The position numbers and the translations under genes are program-made. A DNA stretch of 64,000 bases from the NCBI RefSeq assembly GCF_014650895.1, contig NZ_BMVV01000026.1, positions 50,234 through 114,233 of the forward strand, given 5' to 3'. The stretch comes from Streptomyces omiyaensis. GTDB lineage: Bacteria > Actinomycetota > Actinomycetes > Streptomycetales > Streptomycetaceae. Shown one piece after another: positions 1 to 8,671 of the stretch (positions within the stretch are counted from its first letter, which is position 1; every line of letters begins with the position of its first letter). Below the pieces are notes generated by a model, which was given only the letters and a program-made list of their open reading frames with translations, was not told the DNA's origin and did no database searches.

Positions 1-1
1 C

Positions 2-97
2 GAGCACCGCGAGCTGACCGGCCGTGACGCGCTGGCCGGCGGCGACCGCAACGAGCGGGTCGGCCTGCCGCTGAACGAGCTGGTGAGCGCCGTATGA
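2..97 (+). CDS. C-terminal fragment of an unidentified protein
   Basis: An open frame enters from the left edge and ends at the TGA at 95-97, giving 31 residues that end in NELVSAV. The stop overlaps the ATG of the next gene as ATGA, so the gene is probably the preceding member of the same operon. Too little is present to recognise a family. Confidence 0.6.
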   Translation, partial: EHRELTGRDALAGGDRNERVGLPLNELVSAV

Positions 98-1527
98 GCA
101 CCGCCGCCCCACTCGCCGCCGGCGACCCGGGCCTGCCCGCCTTCTGGGAGTCGTACGAGCCGCTGTCGCGCGCCTTCCACGACGGCACCCTGGGCGACGA
201 GGAACTGGAGCGCTGGCGGAGCGAGCGGCTGACCGCCGTCCTGCGGCACGTCACCGAGCGCTCGCCGTTCTACCGCCGCCACCTCGCCGGCGTGGACGTC
301 ACCCGGGTCACCCCGGCCACCCTCGCCGCGCTCCCCTTCACCACCAAGGACGACCTGCGCCGCGAGATGTACGACGTGCTCTCCGGCAGTCCGGCCGACG
401 CGGCCGTCTTCTACGAGACGACCGGCACCACCGGGCCGTCCACGCCCTGCCCGCGCGGCGCCCGGGACATCGCGACCAGCAACGCGGCCGTGGAGGAGTC
501 GTGGCGGCGCGTGCTGCGCGCGCACTTCGGCGACCGGATGCCCGTCGTCGGTCTGATGGGCCCCTCGGAGCTGTACGCCTTCGGCGACGTGTTCACCTCG
601 GTGACCGCCGCGCTGGGCGCCTGCCACGTCAAGATCTGGCCGGAGTCGCCGCGCGTCGGCTTCCAGAAGGCGCTGCGCCTGATCGAGGACCTCGGCGTCG
701 AGGTGATCGTCTGCGCCCCCGCGCTCTGTCTGAGCCTCGCCAAGGCCGCCCTGCACTACGGCTACGACCTGGCACGGCTGCCGGTGAAGCTGTTCCTCGT
801 GCTCGGCGAGATCTGCACCCCCGAGTTCGCCGCCAACGTCGCCACGGTGTGGCCGCACGCCCAGGTCCGGCCGACGCTGTACGGCTCCCAGGAGTCGCTG
901 TGCATCGCGACCGGCGCCGACACCGGGCAGCTCCACCTGTCGCAGCCCAACTACCTCTTCGAGCTGGTCGACCCGGACACCGGGGAGTTCCTCGGCACCC
1001 GGGGCGAGGGCGAGCTGGTCCTGACCATGCTGGTCGACGGCATCAAGCCGCTGATCCGTTACCGCACCGGCGACCTGGTCCGGATCGGCGGGGCGCCGCC
1101 CGGCGCCCCGCTGCCCGGCGACGTCGTCGAGGTGGTCGGCCGGGCCGCCGACCGCATCCGGCTCGGCAACGCCGTGCTCCAGCCCGCCGAGCTGGAGACC
1201 GCGGTCCTGGACACGGTCTCCGGCTGCCTCGGCTACCAGGTCGTCATCGACCACGACGAGGCGGGCGGCGACCGCGTCACCGTACGGCTCGACCTGCTGC
1301 CGGGCCACCCCGACCGGGACGGCACCACCGCCGGCGTCGCCGTCCGGCTGGGCGCGCTGACCGGCCTCGACGCGACGGTCGTCGTGGAGGACGAGCTGGA
1401 CCCGGTGACCCACACCGGCTCCTTCGTCAGCTGGAAGGCGGCGCGCGTGCTGGACGACCGGGCCCCCCTGGACACGTCGGTGCTGGTGGCGCGTCAGGTC
1501 GCTCACCGGTACGCGATCACCACCTGA
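94..1527 (+). CDS. PaaK-like (phenylacetate-CoA ligase family) adenylate-forming enzyme
   Basis: This 477-aa protein belongs to the phenylacetate-CoA ligase branch of adenylate-forming enzymes, which activate aryl acids with ATP and usually load them on CoA or a carrier protein. The nucleotide-binding loop reads YETTGTTGPSTP near residues 107-118 and a second family motif, RYRTGDLV, lies near residue 322. The small C-terminal domain is present. The start is the ATG that overlaps the upstream stop. Directly downstream are both subunits of a chorismate-using synthase, so I infer the substrate is an anthranilate-like acid. Homologous PaaK-type enzymes activate 3-hydroxyanthranilate in benzoxazole pathways, which is family knowledge and does not prove the substrate here. 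A second, divergent PaaK-like gene lies 3 kb away, so the two probably act on different acids or at different steps. Confidence 0.85.
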   Translation: MSTAAPLAAGDPGLPAFWESYEPLSRAFHDGTLGDEELERWRSERLTAVLRHVTERSPFYRRHLAGVDVTRVTPATLAALPFTTKDDLRREMYDVLSGSPADAAVFYETTGTTGPSTPCPRGARDIATSNAAVEESWRRVLRAHFGDRMPVVGLMGPSELYAFGDVFTSVTAALGACHVKIWPESPRVGFQKALRLIEDLGVEVIVCAPALCLSLAKAALHYGYDLARLPVKLFLVLGEICTPEFAANVATVWPHAQVRPTLYGSQESLCIATGADTGQLHLSQPNYLFELVDPDTGEFLGTRGEGELVLTMLVDGIKPLIRYRTGDLVRIGGAPPGAPLPGDVVEVVGRAADRIRLGNAVLQPAELETAVLDTVSGCLGYQVVIDHDEAGGDRVTVRLDLLPGHPDRDGTTAGVAVRLGALTGLDATVVVEDELDPVTHTGSFVSWKAARVLDDRAPLDTSVLVARQVAHRYAITT

Positions 1528-1543
1528 GCGGAGAGGATCCACC

Positions 1544-3019
1544 ATGCCCGACCCCAGGCCGGAGCCCGCCGCGATCCGGGTGACCACCCGCCGCGAGGTC
1601 CTGCCGTCGTACCCGACGCTTCCGGTGCACCAGGCGCTCGCCCACCGCTTCGGCAAGGAGCAGGTGTACCTGCTCGAGTCGGCCGCGGGACCGGACCGCG
1701 ACCGCAAGTACCAGTTCGTCGGCTTCGGCGAGCTGCTCTCGCTGTCCGTCACGGACAGCACCGTCAGCGTCGACGGCGAACCGTCCCTGCGCGAGGCGCT
1801 GTTGCGGCGGATCGCCCCGCTGCTCGACGCGACCGACGGCGAACTGCGGCTGCGCGCGCGCCGCGACCTGTGGCGGGTCCTGCGGGAGCTGCACGCGCTG
1901 TTCGACGCGGAGGGCTCGCCGAACCGGTTCCGCTTCGGTTTCCTCGGCTACTTCGGCTACGACACGGTCCGCTACATCGAGGACCTGCCGTACGTCATCG
2001 ACGAGCGCCCCCCGCTGCCCGACGTCCACCTGGTGCTGCACCAGGGCTGTGTGGTGATCGACCTCGACAGCGGCGAGGGGGAACTCCTCCTGCACGAGTC
2101 CGACCACTGGCGGGCGTTCGACCCGGCCGAGGTGACGGCGCTGCTCGCCCGGGCCGAGGCGGAGCATCCGGTGCCCCCCGCGGGCCCCGTGCCGGCCTCG
2201 GCCGCCTCGGACGACACCGACCCCGACGCGTACCGCCGCGACGTCGAACGGGCCCTGAAGCACATCGCCGTCGGCGACATCTACCAGGTGCAGCTCGGCC
2301 ACGAGCTGACCATCCGCAGCTCCGTCGACCCGATCGACGTCTACCAGCGGATGCGCACCCACAACGCCTCGCCGTACATGTACCTGGCGCACGTCCGGGG
2401 GCAGACCGTGCTCGGCGCGAGTCCGGAGCTGTTCGTCCGGGTCGAGGACCGCACGGTCACCATGCGCCCGATCGCCGGCACCGTCCCGCGCGACGGCGAC
2501 GACGAGGCGGCGGGCGCCCGGCTGCTGGCCGACGAGAAGGAGATCGCCGAGCACATCATGCTGGTGGACCTGTGCCGCAACGACATCGGCCGGATCTGCC
2601 GCGCGGACACCCTGGAGGTGCCCGACGAGCTGATCGTCGAACGCTACTCGCACGTGCTGCACCTGGTCTCGACGGTGGTGGGCGAGGCCGAGCCGGACCG
2701 TGACACCTACGACATCATCGCCGCGCTGTTCCCCGCGGGCACGATGACCGGGACGCCGAAGATCCGGGCCATGGAGATCATCGAGCAGATCGAGCGCAGC
2801 CGCCGAGGTCTGTACGCGGGCGCGATCGGCGTGATCGACGTCGGCGGCTACACCAACCTCGCCCTGTGCATCCGCACCTTGTTCCACGAGGACGGCATGT
2901 ACCGCACCCGGGCCTCCGCCGGCGTGGTCGCCGACTCCGTTCCGGAACGCGAATGGACCGAGACGCTAGCGAAGATGAGCGCCGCCTACTGGGCGGTGAC
3001 CGGAAAGGGACTGCTGTGA
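1544..3019 (+). CDS. Anthranilate synthase component I / ADIC synthase-like
   Basis: This 491-aa chorismate-utilising enzyme (TrpE/PabB/ADIC-synthase superfamily) would aminate chorismate, with ammonia supplied by the next gene. The chorismate-binding domain fills about residues 210-485 and carries PIAGTVPRDGDD (about 309) and FPAGTMTGTPKIRAMEII (about 396), both diagnostic. The ATG at 1544 follows a good GGAGAGGATC ribosome site. The next gene starts in the stop codon (GTGA), so the subunits are translationally coupled. It could make anthranilate or stop at 2-amino-2-deoxyisochorismate as SgcD does in C-1027 biosynthesis; sequence alone does not decide. Sitting between acid-activating enzymes and away from other trp genes, it is very probably a secondary-metabolism copy. 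Confidence 0.9.
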   Translation: MPDPRPEPAAIRVTTRREVLPSYPTLPVHQALAHRFGKEQVYLLESAAGPDRDRKYQFVGFGELLSLSVTDSTVSVDGEPSLREALLRRIAPLLDATDGELRLRARRDLWRVLRELHALFDAEGSPNRFRFGFLGYFGYDTVRYIEDLPYVIDERPPLPDVHLVLHQGCVVIDLDSGEGELLLHESDHWRAFDPAEVTALLARAEAEHPVPPAGPVPASAASDDTDPDAYRRDVERALKHIAVGDIYQVQLGHELTIRSSVDPIDVYQRMRTHNASPYMYLAHVRGQTVLGASPELFVRVEDRTVTMRPIAGTVPRDGDDEAAGARLLADEKEIAEHIMLVDLCRNDIGRICRADTLEVPDELIVERYSHVLHLVSTVVGEAEPDRDTYDIIAALFPAGTMTGTPKIRAMEIIEQIERSRRGLYAGAIGVIDVGGYTNLALCIRTLFHEDGMYRTRASAGVVADSVPEREWTETLAKMSAAYWAVTGKGLL

Positions 3020-3672
3020 GCGTGACCGCACTGAACAGCGGCGTCGGGCGGTCGGGCCCCGGGCCCCGGGTCCTCGTCGTGGACGCCTTCGACAGCTTCG
3101 TCGACATCCTGCGGCAGTACCTGATGTCCGCCGGGGCCGAACCGGTCATGGCGCGCTCCCACACCCTGAGCGAGCAGCAGGTGGCGGAGCTGCGGCCGGA
3201 CGCGCTGCTGCTCGGTCCCGGCCCCGGCCACCCGGACGTCAGCGGGCACGTGGAGCTGGTGCGCGCCTTCGCGGGCCGGCTGCCCATCCTCGGCGTCTGT
3301 CTCGGCCACCAGGCGATCGGGCGGGCCTACGGGGCGACCGTGGTCCCGGCGGAGCACCTGATGCACGGCAAGACCAGCCGGGTCAGCCACGACGGCCGCG
3401 GCCTCTTCGAGGGCATGCCCGAGGGCTTCCAGGCCACCCGCTACCACTCGCTCGTGGTGGTCGAGGACAGTCTTCCGCCGGTCCTGGAAGTGAGCGCGAC
3501 CTCCGTCGACGACGGCTACGTGATGGGGCTCCGGCACCGGACGCTGCCGGTGGAGTCGGTGCAGTTCCACCCGGAGTCCATCCGGACGGAGGGCGGCATG
3601 CGCATGATCCACAACTTTGTGCGCGCGACCGCGGCGTTCCCGTCCCGGCAGGACAGCGGCGTCGCCGCGTGA
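3016..3672 (+). CDS. Anthranilate synthase component II (glutamine amidotransferase)
   Basis: This class I glutamine amidotransferase of 218 aa releases ammonia from glutamine for the preceding synthase. The catalytic nucleophile is in LGVCLGHQ (Cys about 95) and the His-Glu pair is in QFHPES (about 185-187). The start is the GTG at 3016, sharing bases with the TGA of the previous gene; longer in-frame starts run back inside the upstream gene and have no separate ribosome site. It overlaps the following dehydrogenase by GTGA as well. Together with its partner it is the counterpart of the SgcD/SgcD1-type pair that feeds a benzenoid side group in C-1027. Confidence 0.92.
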   Translation: MSVTALNSGVGRSGPGPRVLVVDAFDSFVDILRQYLMSAGAEPVMARSHTLSEQQVAELRPDALLLGPGPGHPDVSGHVELVRAFAGRLPILGVCLGHQAIGRAYGATVVPAEHLMHGKTSRVSHDGRGLFEGMPEGFQATRYHSLVVVEDSLPPVLEVSATSVDDGYVMGLRHRTLPVESVQFHPESIRTEGGMRMIHNFVRATAAFPSRQDSGVAA

Positions 3673-4667
3673 GGCGTTACCGGCTCACCGGCTTCGACGG
3701 CCCGGCCTCGCTGCGCGAGGAGAGGTGCGAGATCCCTCGGCCCGGCCCGCGCCAGGTGCTGGTCCGGATGCGGGCCTGGTCCCTCAACCACCGCGACCTG
3801 CTGATCGCGCACGGACGCTACAGCCGTGACATCGCGCCCGGCCTCGTACCGCTGTCGGACGGGGCGGGCGAGGTCGTCGAGACCGGCCCGGAGGTCACCG
3901 CCTGGCGGCCCGGGGACGCGGTCGCCGGGCTGTTCCTGCCCGACTGGCGCTCGGGACGCCCCCGGGTCGACCGGGCCCTCGGCGGGTCCGTCGACGGCGT
4001 CCTCGCCGAGTACGTGGTCTTCGACGAGGAGGCGGTCGTCGCCGCCCCCGCCCATCTCGGCTTCGCCGAGGCCGCCACCCTGCCGTGCGCCGCGCTCACC
4101 GCGTGGCAGGCGGTCGTCGAGGTCGGCGGGCTGCACCCCGGCCAGACGGTGCTCACCCTGGGCAGCGGCGGCGTGTCGGTGTTCGCGCTGCAGTTCGCCG
4201 CTGCGGGCGGCGCACGGGTGATCTCGACCTCCGGCAGCCCGGCCAAGCTGGAGCGGCTGCGCGAGCTGGGGGCGGCCGAAGTGATCGACCACGCCCGGGA
4301 ACCCGAATGGGGCGCGCGCGCGGCCGTATCGGCCGGGGGCGGCGTCGACCACGTCGTCGAGGTCGGCGGGGCGGGCACCATGCGCCAGTCGATCACGGCG
4401 GCCCGGGTCGGCGGCCGGATCAGCGTCATCGGCGTGCTGGGCGGCGGGACCGGGATCAGTCCGGTCCCCCTGCTGCGCAAGGTGCTGTGCGTGCAGGGCG
4501 TCCAGGTCGGCAGCGCGGAGATGTTCCGGGCCATGAACCGGGCCCTGGAACAGCGGCGCATCCGGCCGGTGATCGACCGGGAGTTCCCGTTCTCGGAGGC
4601 CGGGGCCGCGTTCCGGCACCTCGAGGCCGCCGGCCACATCGGCAAGGTGGTGATCACCGCCGACTGA
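3669..4667 (+). CDS. Medium-chain dehydrogenase/reductase, quinone-oxidoreductase type
   Basis: This 332-aa MDR-superfamily protein uses NAD(P)H. It has an N-terminal GroES-like domain (SLNHRDLLIAHGRY) and a Rossmann core with LTLGSGGVSVFALQFAAAGG (about 158-177). I do not see the structural-zinc cysteine cluster of classical alcohol dehydrogenases, so a zinc-free quinone-oxidoreductase type is more likely. It starts at the GTG overlapping the amidotransferase stop. In this operon it could oxidise the ring of an aminodeoxyisochorismate intermediate or reduce a later carbonyl; the actual substrate is not evident. Confidence 0.82.
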   Translation: MRRYRLTGFDGPASLREERCEIPRPGPRQVLVRMRAWSLNHRDLLIAHGRYSRDIAPGLVPLSDGAGEVVETGPEVTAWRPGDAVAGLFLPDWRSGRPRVDRALGGSVDGVLAEYVVFDEEAVVAAPAHLGFAEAATLPCAALTAWQAVVEVGGLHPGQTVLTLGSGGVSVFALQFAAAGGARVISTSGSPAKLERLRELGAAEVIDHAREPEWGARAAVSAGGGVDHVVEVGGAGTMRQSITAARVGGRISVIGVLGGGTGISPVPLLRKVLCVQGVQVGSAEMFRAMNRALEQRRIRPVIDREFPFSEAGAAFRHLEAAGHIGKVVITAD

Positions 4668-4784
4668 CCCGGCCGCCCCGCGCCCTCCGCGCCCCCCGAT
4701 GCCCCTGGTGAGCACACCAGGAGATGCGGCGGCGGGCCCGCGCCGAGGAGGATCCCAGGGGACCGTACCGGCGACGGAGGCGAA

Positions 4785-6095
4785 GTGGAGTACTGGAACC
4801 CCAAGGCAGAGACCATGCCGCGCCACGAACTCGAGGCGTGGCAGTGGCGCAGGCTACAGCGGGCGCTCCACCACGCCCGCGCCCGCTCGCCCTTCTGGCG
4901 CGAGCGGCTGCCCGGTGACATCACCTCGATGGAGGACTACGTCCGGCGCGTGCCGCTGCTGCACAAGGCGGACCTGCTCGCCGCCGAGCAGCAGGCGCCG
5001 CCGTACGGCACCTGGCCGTCGATCGACCCGGCGCGTGGCATCCGCCACCACCAGACCAGCGGCACCAGCGGCAATCCGCCGATCCGCACCATCGACACGG
5101 CGGGCGACTGGACCTGGTCGACGGACACCTTCTGCACGGCGCTGTACGCGATGGGCGTGCGCCCGCACCACAAGGGCATGGTGGCGTTCGGGTACGGCCT
5201 GTTCATGGGCTTCTGGGGGATGCACTACGGCCTGGAGCGGATGGGCTGCACGGTCGTCCCGGCCGGCGGCCTCGACTCGCGGACGCGGATCAAGCTCCTC
5301 GTGGACTACGGCATCGAGGTCGTCGGGCTCACCCCGAGCTATGCGATGCGCCTGATCGAGACCGCCCGGGAGATGGGCATCGACCTGGCGAAGGAGGCGA
5401 ACGTCAAGATCATCCTGGCGGGCGCCGAGCCCCGGTCGAAGTTCACCACGCGCACCATCGAGGAGGCCTTCGGGGCGCGCGTCTTCAACGCCGCGGGCAC
5501 CACCGAGTTCGGCGGCGTCTTCATGTTCGAGTGCCCGTCGCGCCGGGGCGCCTGCCACATCATCGAGCCCTCCACGATCGAGGAGGTGCTGCACCCCGAG
5601 ACCGGGCTGCCGGTCGGCTACGGCGAGGAAGGGGTGCGGGTCACCACCGGGCTGTCCCGCGAGGGCATGCAGCTGTTCCGGCACTGGACCGAGGACGTGG
5701 TCGTCAAACGGCCCGCCGCCGCCTGCGGGTGCGGCAGGACCTGGGACTTCTACGACGGCGGGATCATCCGGCGGGTCGACGACATGCGCAAGATCCGCGG
5801 GGTGTCGGTCACCCCGGTGATGATCGAGGACGTGGTCCGCGGTTTCGACGAGGTCAGCGAGTTCTCGACGTCGATCAGCTCGGTGCGCGGTCTGGACACG
5901 GTCTTCGTCCGGGTGGAGCCGCGGCACGTGCCGGGCGGCGACGTGACCACGCTGGCCCGGCGCATCGCCGAGGAGTTCAAGCGGGAGATCGGGATACGGC
6001 CCGAGGTGGAACTGGCCCCCGAGGGCACTCTGCCCCGGCAGGAATGGAAGGCGGCGAGGCTCCGTGACGAACGCGCACTCGTTTCTCAGCCCTGA
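4785..6095 (+). CDS. Second PaaK-like adenylate-forming enzyme
   Basis: This 436-aa protein has the usual length of phenylacetate-CoA ligases. It carries the phosphate loop HHQTSGTSGNPP near residues 85-96, the substrate/ATP segment FNAAGTTEFGGVF, and a C-terminal lid with a conserved lysine near QEWKAARL. The GTG at 4785 follows a strong GGAGG site. It is diverged from the family member at 94-1527, so the two are not a recent duplication. It probably activates or transfers an aryl acid made by the upstream enzymes to CoA or a carrier. No amidohydrolase or free carrier protein is visible next to it, so the acceptor is unknown. Confidence 0.85.
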   Translation: MEYWNPKAETMPRHELEAWQWRRLQRALHHARARSPFWRERLPGDITSMEDYVRRVPLLHKADLLAAEQQAPPYGTWPSIDPARGIRHHQTSGTSGNPPIRTIDTAGDWTWSTDTFCTALYAMGVRPHHKGMVAFGYGLFMGFWGMHYGLERMGCTVVPAGGLDSRTRIKLLVDYGIEVVGLTPSYAMRLIETAREMGIDLAKEANVKIILAGAEPRSKFTTRTIEEAFGARVFNAAGTTEFGGVFMFECPSRRGACHIIEPSTIEEVLHPETGLPVGYGEEGVRVTTGLSREGMQLFRHWTEDVVVKRPAAACGCGRTWDFYDGGIIRRVDDMRKIRGVSVTPVMIEDVVRGFDEVSEFSTSISSVRGLDTVFVRVEPRHVPGGDVTTLARRIAEEFKREIGIRPEVELAPEGTLPRQEWKAARLRDERALVSQP

Positions 6096-6255
6096 GCAGG
6101 AGGCCCGGCTGCTCGGCGCCTACACGGCCCTGAAGGAGCTGTCGGCCGACTGCCCGGTGCCCGCGGTGGGCGCCGCGGTGACCATGGCCCTGGCCGAGCT
6201 GCGCACGGCCCTCGACGGCCAGGGCGTGGAGTTCGACTACTTCTCCACGGTCTGA
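6064..6255 (+). CDS. Small acidic protein, 63 aa, last gene of the anthranilate operon
   Basis: A 63-residue, mostly helical acidic protein starts at the GTG at 6064 inside the last 32 bases of the PaaK-like gene, which implies coupled translation. It begins MTNAHSFLSPEQEARLLGAY and ends in EFDYFSTV. I do not recognise a family. A carrier protein is unlikely because no DSL-type serine motif is seen. It might be a partner subunit of the ligase. Its reading frame shows the strong third-position GC of a real gene. Confidence 0.6.
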   Translation: MTNAHSFLSPEQEARLLGAYTALKELSADCPVPAVGAAVTMALAELRTALDGQGVEFDYFSTV

Positions 6256-6507
6256 GGTCCGCACCCGCGACCCGTGCGAGGACCCGCGCCGAGAACCGTG
6301 CCGAGGTCCGTACCGGCACCGCCCGATCCCGGCGCGACACGGGCCGGTGCGCCACCCCCCGGGTGCCGCGCCGGCCCACGTCCGCGCGTGTTTCCCGTGT
6401 CCAAACCCGTTTCGGGAACACCGCATTTTCGAAGGTGCGGCGGGGTGGCGCCGACGCCAGCATGACTCGCGGCCCATCAGGTATCGAATTCCAAGGGAGC
6501 GCGAAAC

Positions 6508-7848
6508 GTGGCATCTCGCAATGTCCGGACAGGCGCCGCCGAATCCCCCCAGAAGCGCAGAGTCCCCGTCCTCGACGGTCTGCGCGGACTGTGCGCGGTC
6601 GCAGTCCTCGTCTACCACGTCGCCTACACGGCGGGCGTGAGCAACCACTTCGCGGACCCGCGCGCCAACGTGTGGGGTTATCTCACCGAGGGCATGGGCG
6701 TCTTCCTGCCTCCCTTCTTCGTCCTGTCCGGCCTGATGCTCTACCGGCCCTTCGCCCGCCGTACCGTGACCGCCGAGGGCACCGCCCCGCGGGTCGCCCC
6801 CTTCTACTGGCGCCGCTTCGTGCGCATCGTCCCCGCCTTCTGGGCGCTGGTGCTCGCCTCGATCCTGCTCCTGGACTACGACAAGATCGACGGCGTCTGG
6901 TTCTTCCTCCGGCCGCTCCTGATGATCCACTTCTTCACCCGGGCCGAGTGGGTCACCGGTATCGAGCCGACCTGGACCGTTCCCACCGAGATGCTGTTCT
7001 ACCTGGCGCTTCCGGTCATCGCCTGGGTCATCCACACGTTCGCCGTGCGCGGCACCACCCCGGCCCAGCGCGCCCGCCGGATGTTCGTCCCGCTCGTCGC
7101 CCTGGTCCTCATCGGCATGGCCTGGACCGCCTACTGCTTCCTGCCGTCCATGACGGCCGACGTCTGGTACCTGTCCTTCTGGCCCTTCGGCTACGTCGGC
7201 TACTTCGCCGGCGGCATGGCCCTGGCCGTGATGCTCTCCTACGCCGAGGTGGCACCGCGCCGGCCGGCTCTGTTCCGCTGGGCCGCCAAGTGGCCGATGG
7301 GCTTCTGGCTGGTCGCGCTGCTCGCCTACCTCGCCAACGTGCCGCACCCGTTCGGCGAGCCCGGCATGGGCGACTGGGGCGCGCTCACCCAGCAGATGGT
7401 GCTGCACACCCTGTTCTTCGTCTTCTCGATGTGCGTCGTGATCCCGCTGGTGGCGCCCGGCGCCCGCTCGAAGACCATGGACCTGGTCCTCGCGAACCGT
7501 CCGATGGCCTTCCTCGGCCGCATCTCGTACGGCATCTACCTGTGGCACGTGTTCTTCATCCACGTCGTGCTCCACAACGGCAGCATGTTCGGCAAGTCCG
7601 CCGTCAACTCGGGCATGCTGCGCGGCACCGTCGGCTTCGCCGAGATGGTGAGCCTGGTCCTGCTCGGCACCCTCGTCGCCGCACTGGCCAGCCACTACGT
7701 CATCGAGGAGCCGCTGAACAAGAAGCTGCGCGGCCTCTTCGACCGGCGCGCGAAGGGCCGCGAGGACGAGGTGTCCGCGTCCGGCCCGAAGGGCACCGGG
7801 GGCGACTCCCCGTCCTCGTCGGAGCAGGGCGTCCTGACCTCCGTCTGA
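6508..7848 (+). CDS. Acyltransferase-3 family integral membrane O-acyltransferase
   Basis: A 446-aa polytopic protein of the OafA/NodX acyltransferase-3 family, which moves acyl groups from a donor onto hydroxyls of sugars or metabolites at the membrane. It opens with the family signature LDGLRGLCAVAVLVYH (about residues 23-38), whose histidine is the presumed catalytic base, followed by some ten hydrophobic segments and a charged cytoplasmic tail. The start is the GTG at 6508 after a GGGAGCG site. A 250-bp gap separates it from the anthranilate operon and a strong hairpin follows it, so it is transcribed alone. It might acylate an enediyne sugar or an envelope component. Confidence 0.88.
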   Translation: MASRNVRTGAAESPQKRRVPVLDGLRGLCAVAVLVYHVAYTAGVSNHFADPRANVWGYLTEGMGVFLPPFFVLSGLMLYRPFARRTVTAEGTAPRVAPFYWRRFVRIVPAFWALVLASILLLDYDKIDGVWFFLRPLLMIHFFTRAEWVTGIEPTWTVPTEMLFYLALPVIAWVIHTFAVRGTTPAQRARRMFVPLVALVLIGMAWTAYCFLPSMTADVWYLSFWPFGYVGYFAGGMALAVMLSYAEVAPRRPALFRWAAKWPMGFWLVALLAYLANVPHPFGEPGMGDWGALTQQMVLHTLFFVFSMCVVIPLVAPGARSKTMDLVLANRPMAFLGRISYGIYLWHVFFIHVVLHNGSMFGKSAVNSGMLRGTVGFAEMVSLVLLGTLVAALASHYVIEEPLNKKLRGLFDRRAKGREDEVSASGPKGTGGDSPSSSEQGVLTSV

Positions 7849-7876
7849 CCACCCGGCACGGCCCTGCCGCCGGTGC

Positions 7877-7922
7877 GACGGAGGGGCGGCCGGCTCCGGA
7901 AGGAGCCTGCCGCCCCTCCGTC
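7877..7922. terminator. Hairpin terminator after the acyltransferase gene
   Basis: Arms of 21 bp (7877-7897 and 7902-7922) pair with one mismatch around a GGAA loop. It lies 29 bp past the acyltransferase stop and before the ABC operon, so it separates the two units. No T-tract follows, as is usual in Streptomyces. Confidence 0.8.
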
Positions 7923-8035
7923 TCGCACGGAACCGGTGCCCCGAGTCCGCCGCCTCCCGCGGACGTCCGGGAACCCGGGGCCTTCGTCGCACGACTTCTC
8001 CGGCGCAGGGGCACGGAAGCAGTGAGGGGCACGGG

Positions 8036-8671
8036 ATGGGCGGACTGGACATACGCATGCGCGGGGTCTCCTGTCGTCACGGGCGCGCCGAAGCCGTGGC
8101 CGAGGTCGACCTGGAGATCGGCGCCGGCGAGCGGGTCGCGCTGACGGGCACCAACGGGTCCGGGAAGACGACGCTGCTGCGGGCGGTCCTCGGGCTGCAC
8201 CGGCAGACCAGCGGCTCCATCGAGGTCGGCGGGCGCGGTGCGCGCTCGGCCGCCGAGTGGGCCCGGCGGCGCCGGTCGTGCGCCTGGATCCCGCAGAAGC
8301 CCGCGGCGGGCCGTTTCCCGCTGCGCGGCGACGAGCTGCTCGCGAGCAGCGGCGCGCCCGGCGAGGCGGTGCGGGCCGCGGAGCGGCTCGGGGTAGGGGA
8401 ACTGGCCTCGCGCCCCGTGGGCACCCTGTCCGGCGGGCAGTTGCAGCGGATGTACCTGGCGCGGGCGATCGGCTGCGTCGCCGCCGGCGCCCGGGTGCTG
8501 CTCGCGGACGAGCCGACCGCCGCCCTCGACTTCGCGGGGCAGGAGGAGGCGGCCGGCGTGCTGGTCTCGCTGCCGGTCACCCTCCTGGTCGTCACCCACG
8601 ACCGGGCCCTCGCGGACCGGTGCGACCGGGTCCTGGAGATGGCCGCCGGGCACCTGCGGGAGGTGCGGTGA
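8036..8671 (+). CDS. Metal ABC transporter ATP-binding protein (ZnuC/MntB type)
   Basis: A 211-aa ATPase subunit of a divalent-metal importer. Walker A is TGTNGSGKTT (about residues 35-44), the ABC signature is LSGGQLQRMYLARA (about 130-143) and Walker B is RVLLADEP. It overlaps the permease gene by GTGA (8668-8671), giving a coupled ATPase-permease-binding-protein operon. The size and gene order fit the zinc/manganese family better than siderophore systems. Its link to enediyne synthesis is not evident; it may be housekeeping or accessory plasmid cargo. Confidence 0.9.
   Translation: MGGLDIRMRGVSCRHGRAEAVAEVDLEIGAGERVALTGTNGSGKTTLLRAVLGLHRQTSGSIEVGGRGARSAAEWARRRRSCAWIPQKPAAGRFPLRGDELLASSGAPGEAVRAAERLGVGELASRPVGTLSGGQLQRMYLARAIGCVAAGARVLLADEPTAALDFAGQEEAAGVLVSLPVTLLVVTHDRALADRCDRVLEMAAGHLREVR

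Noticed and set aside
6256..6507. Hidden apoprotein or carrier gene in the gap
   Set aside because: No frame with a signal peptide or carrier motif was found.
5977..8058. Long minus-strand open frame over the acyltransferase gene
   Set aside because: Low-complexity His/Asp/Glu/Arg translation, antisense to a clear family member.
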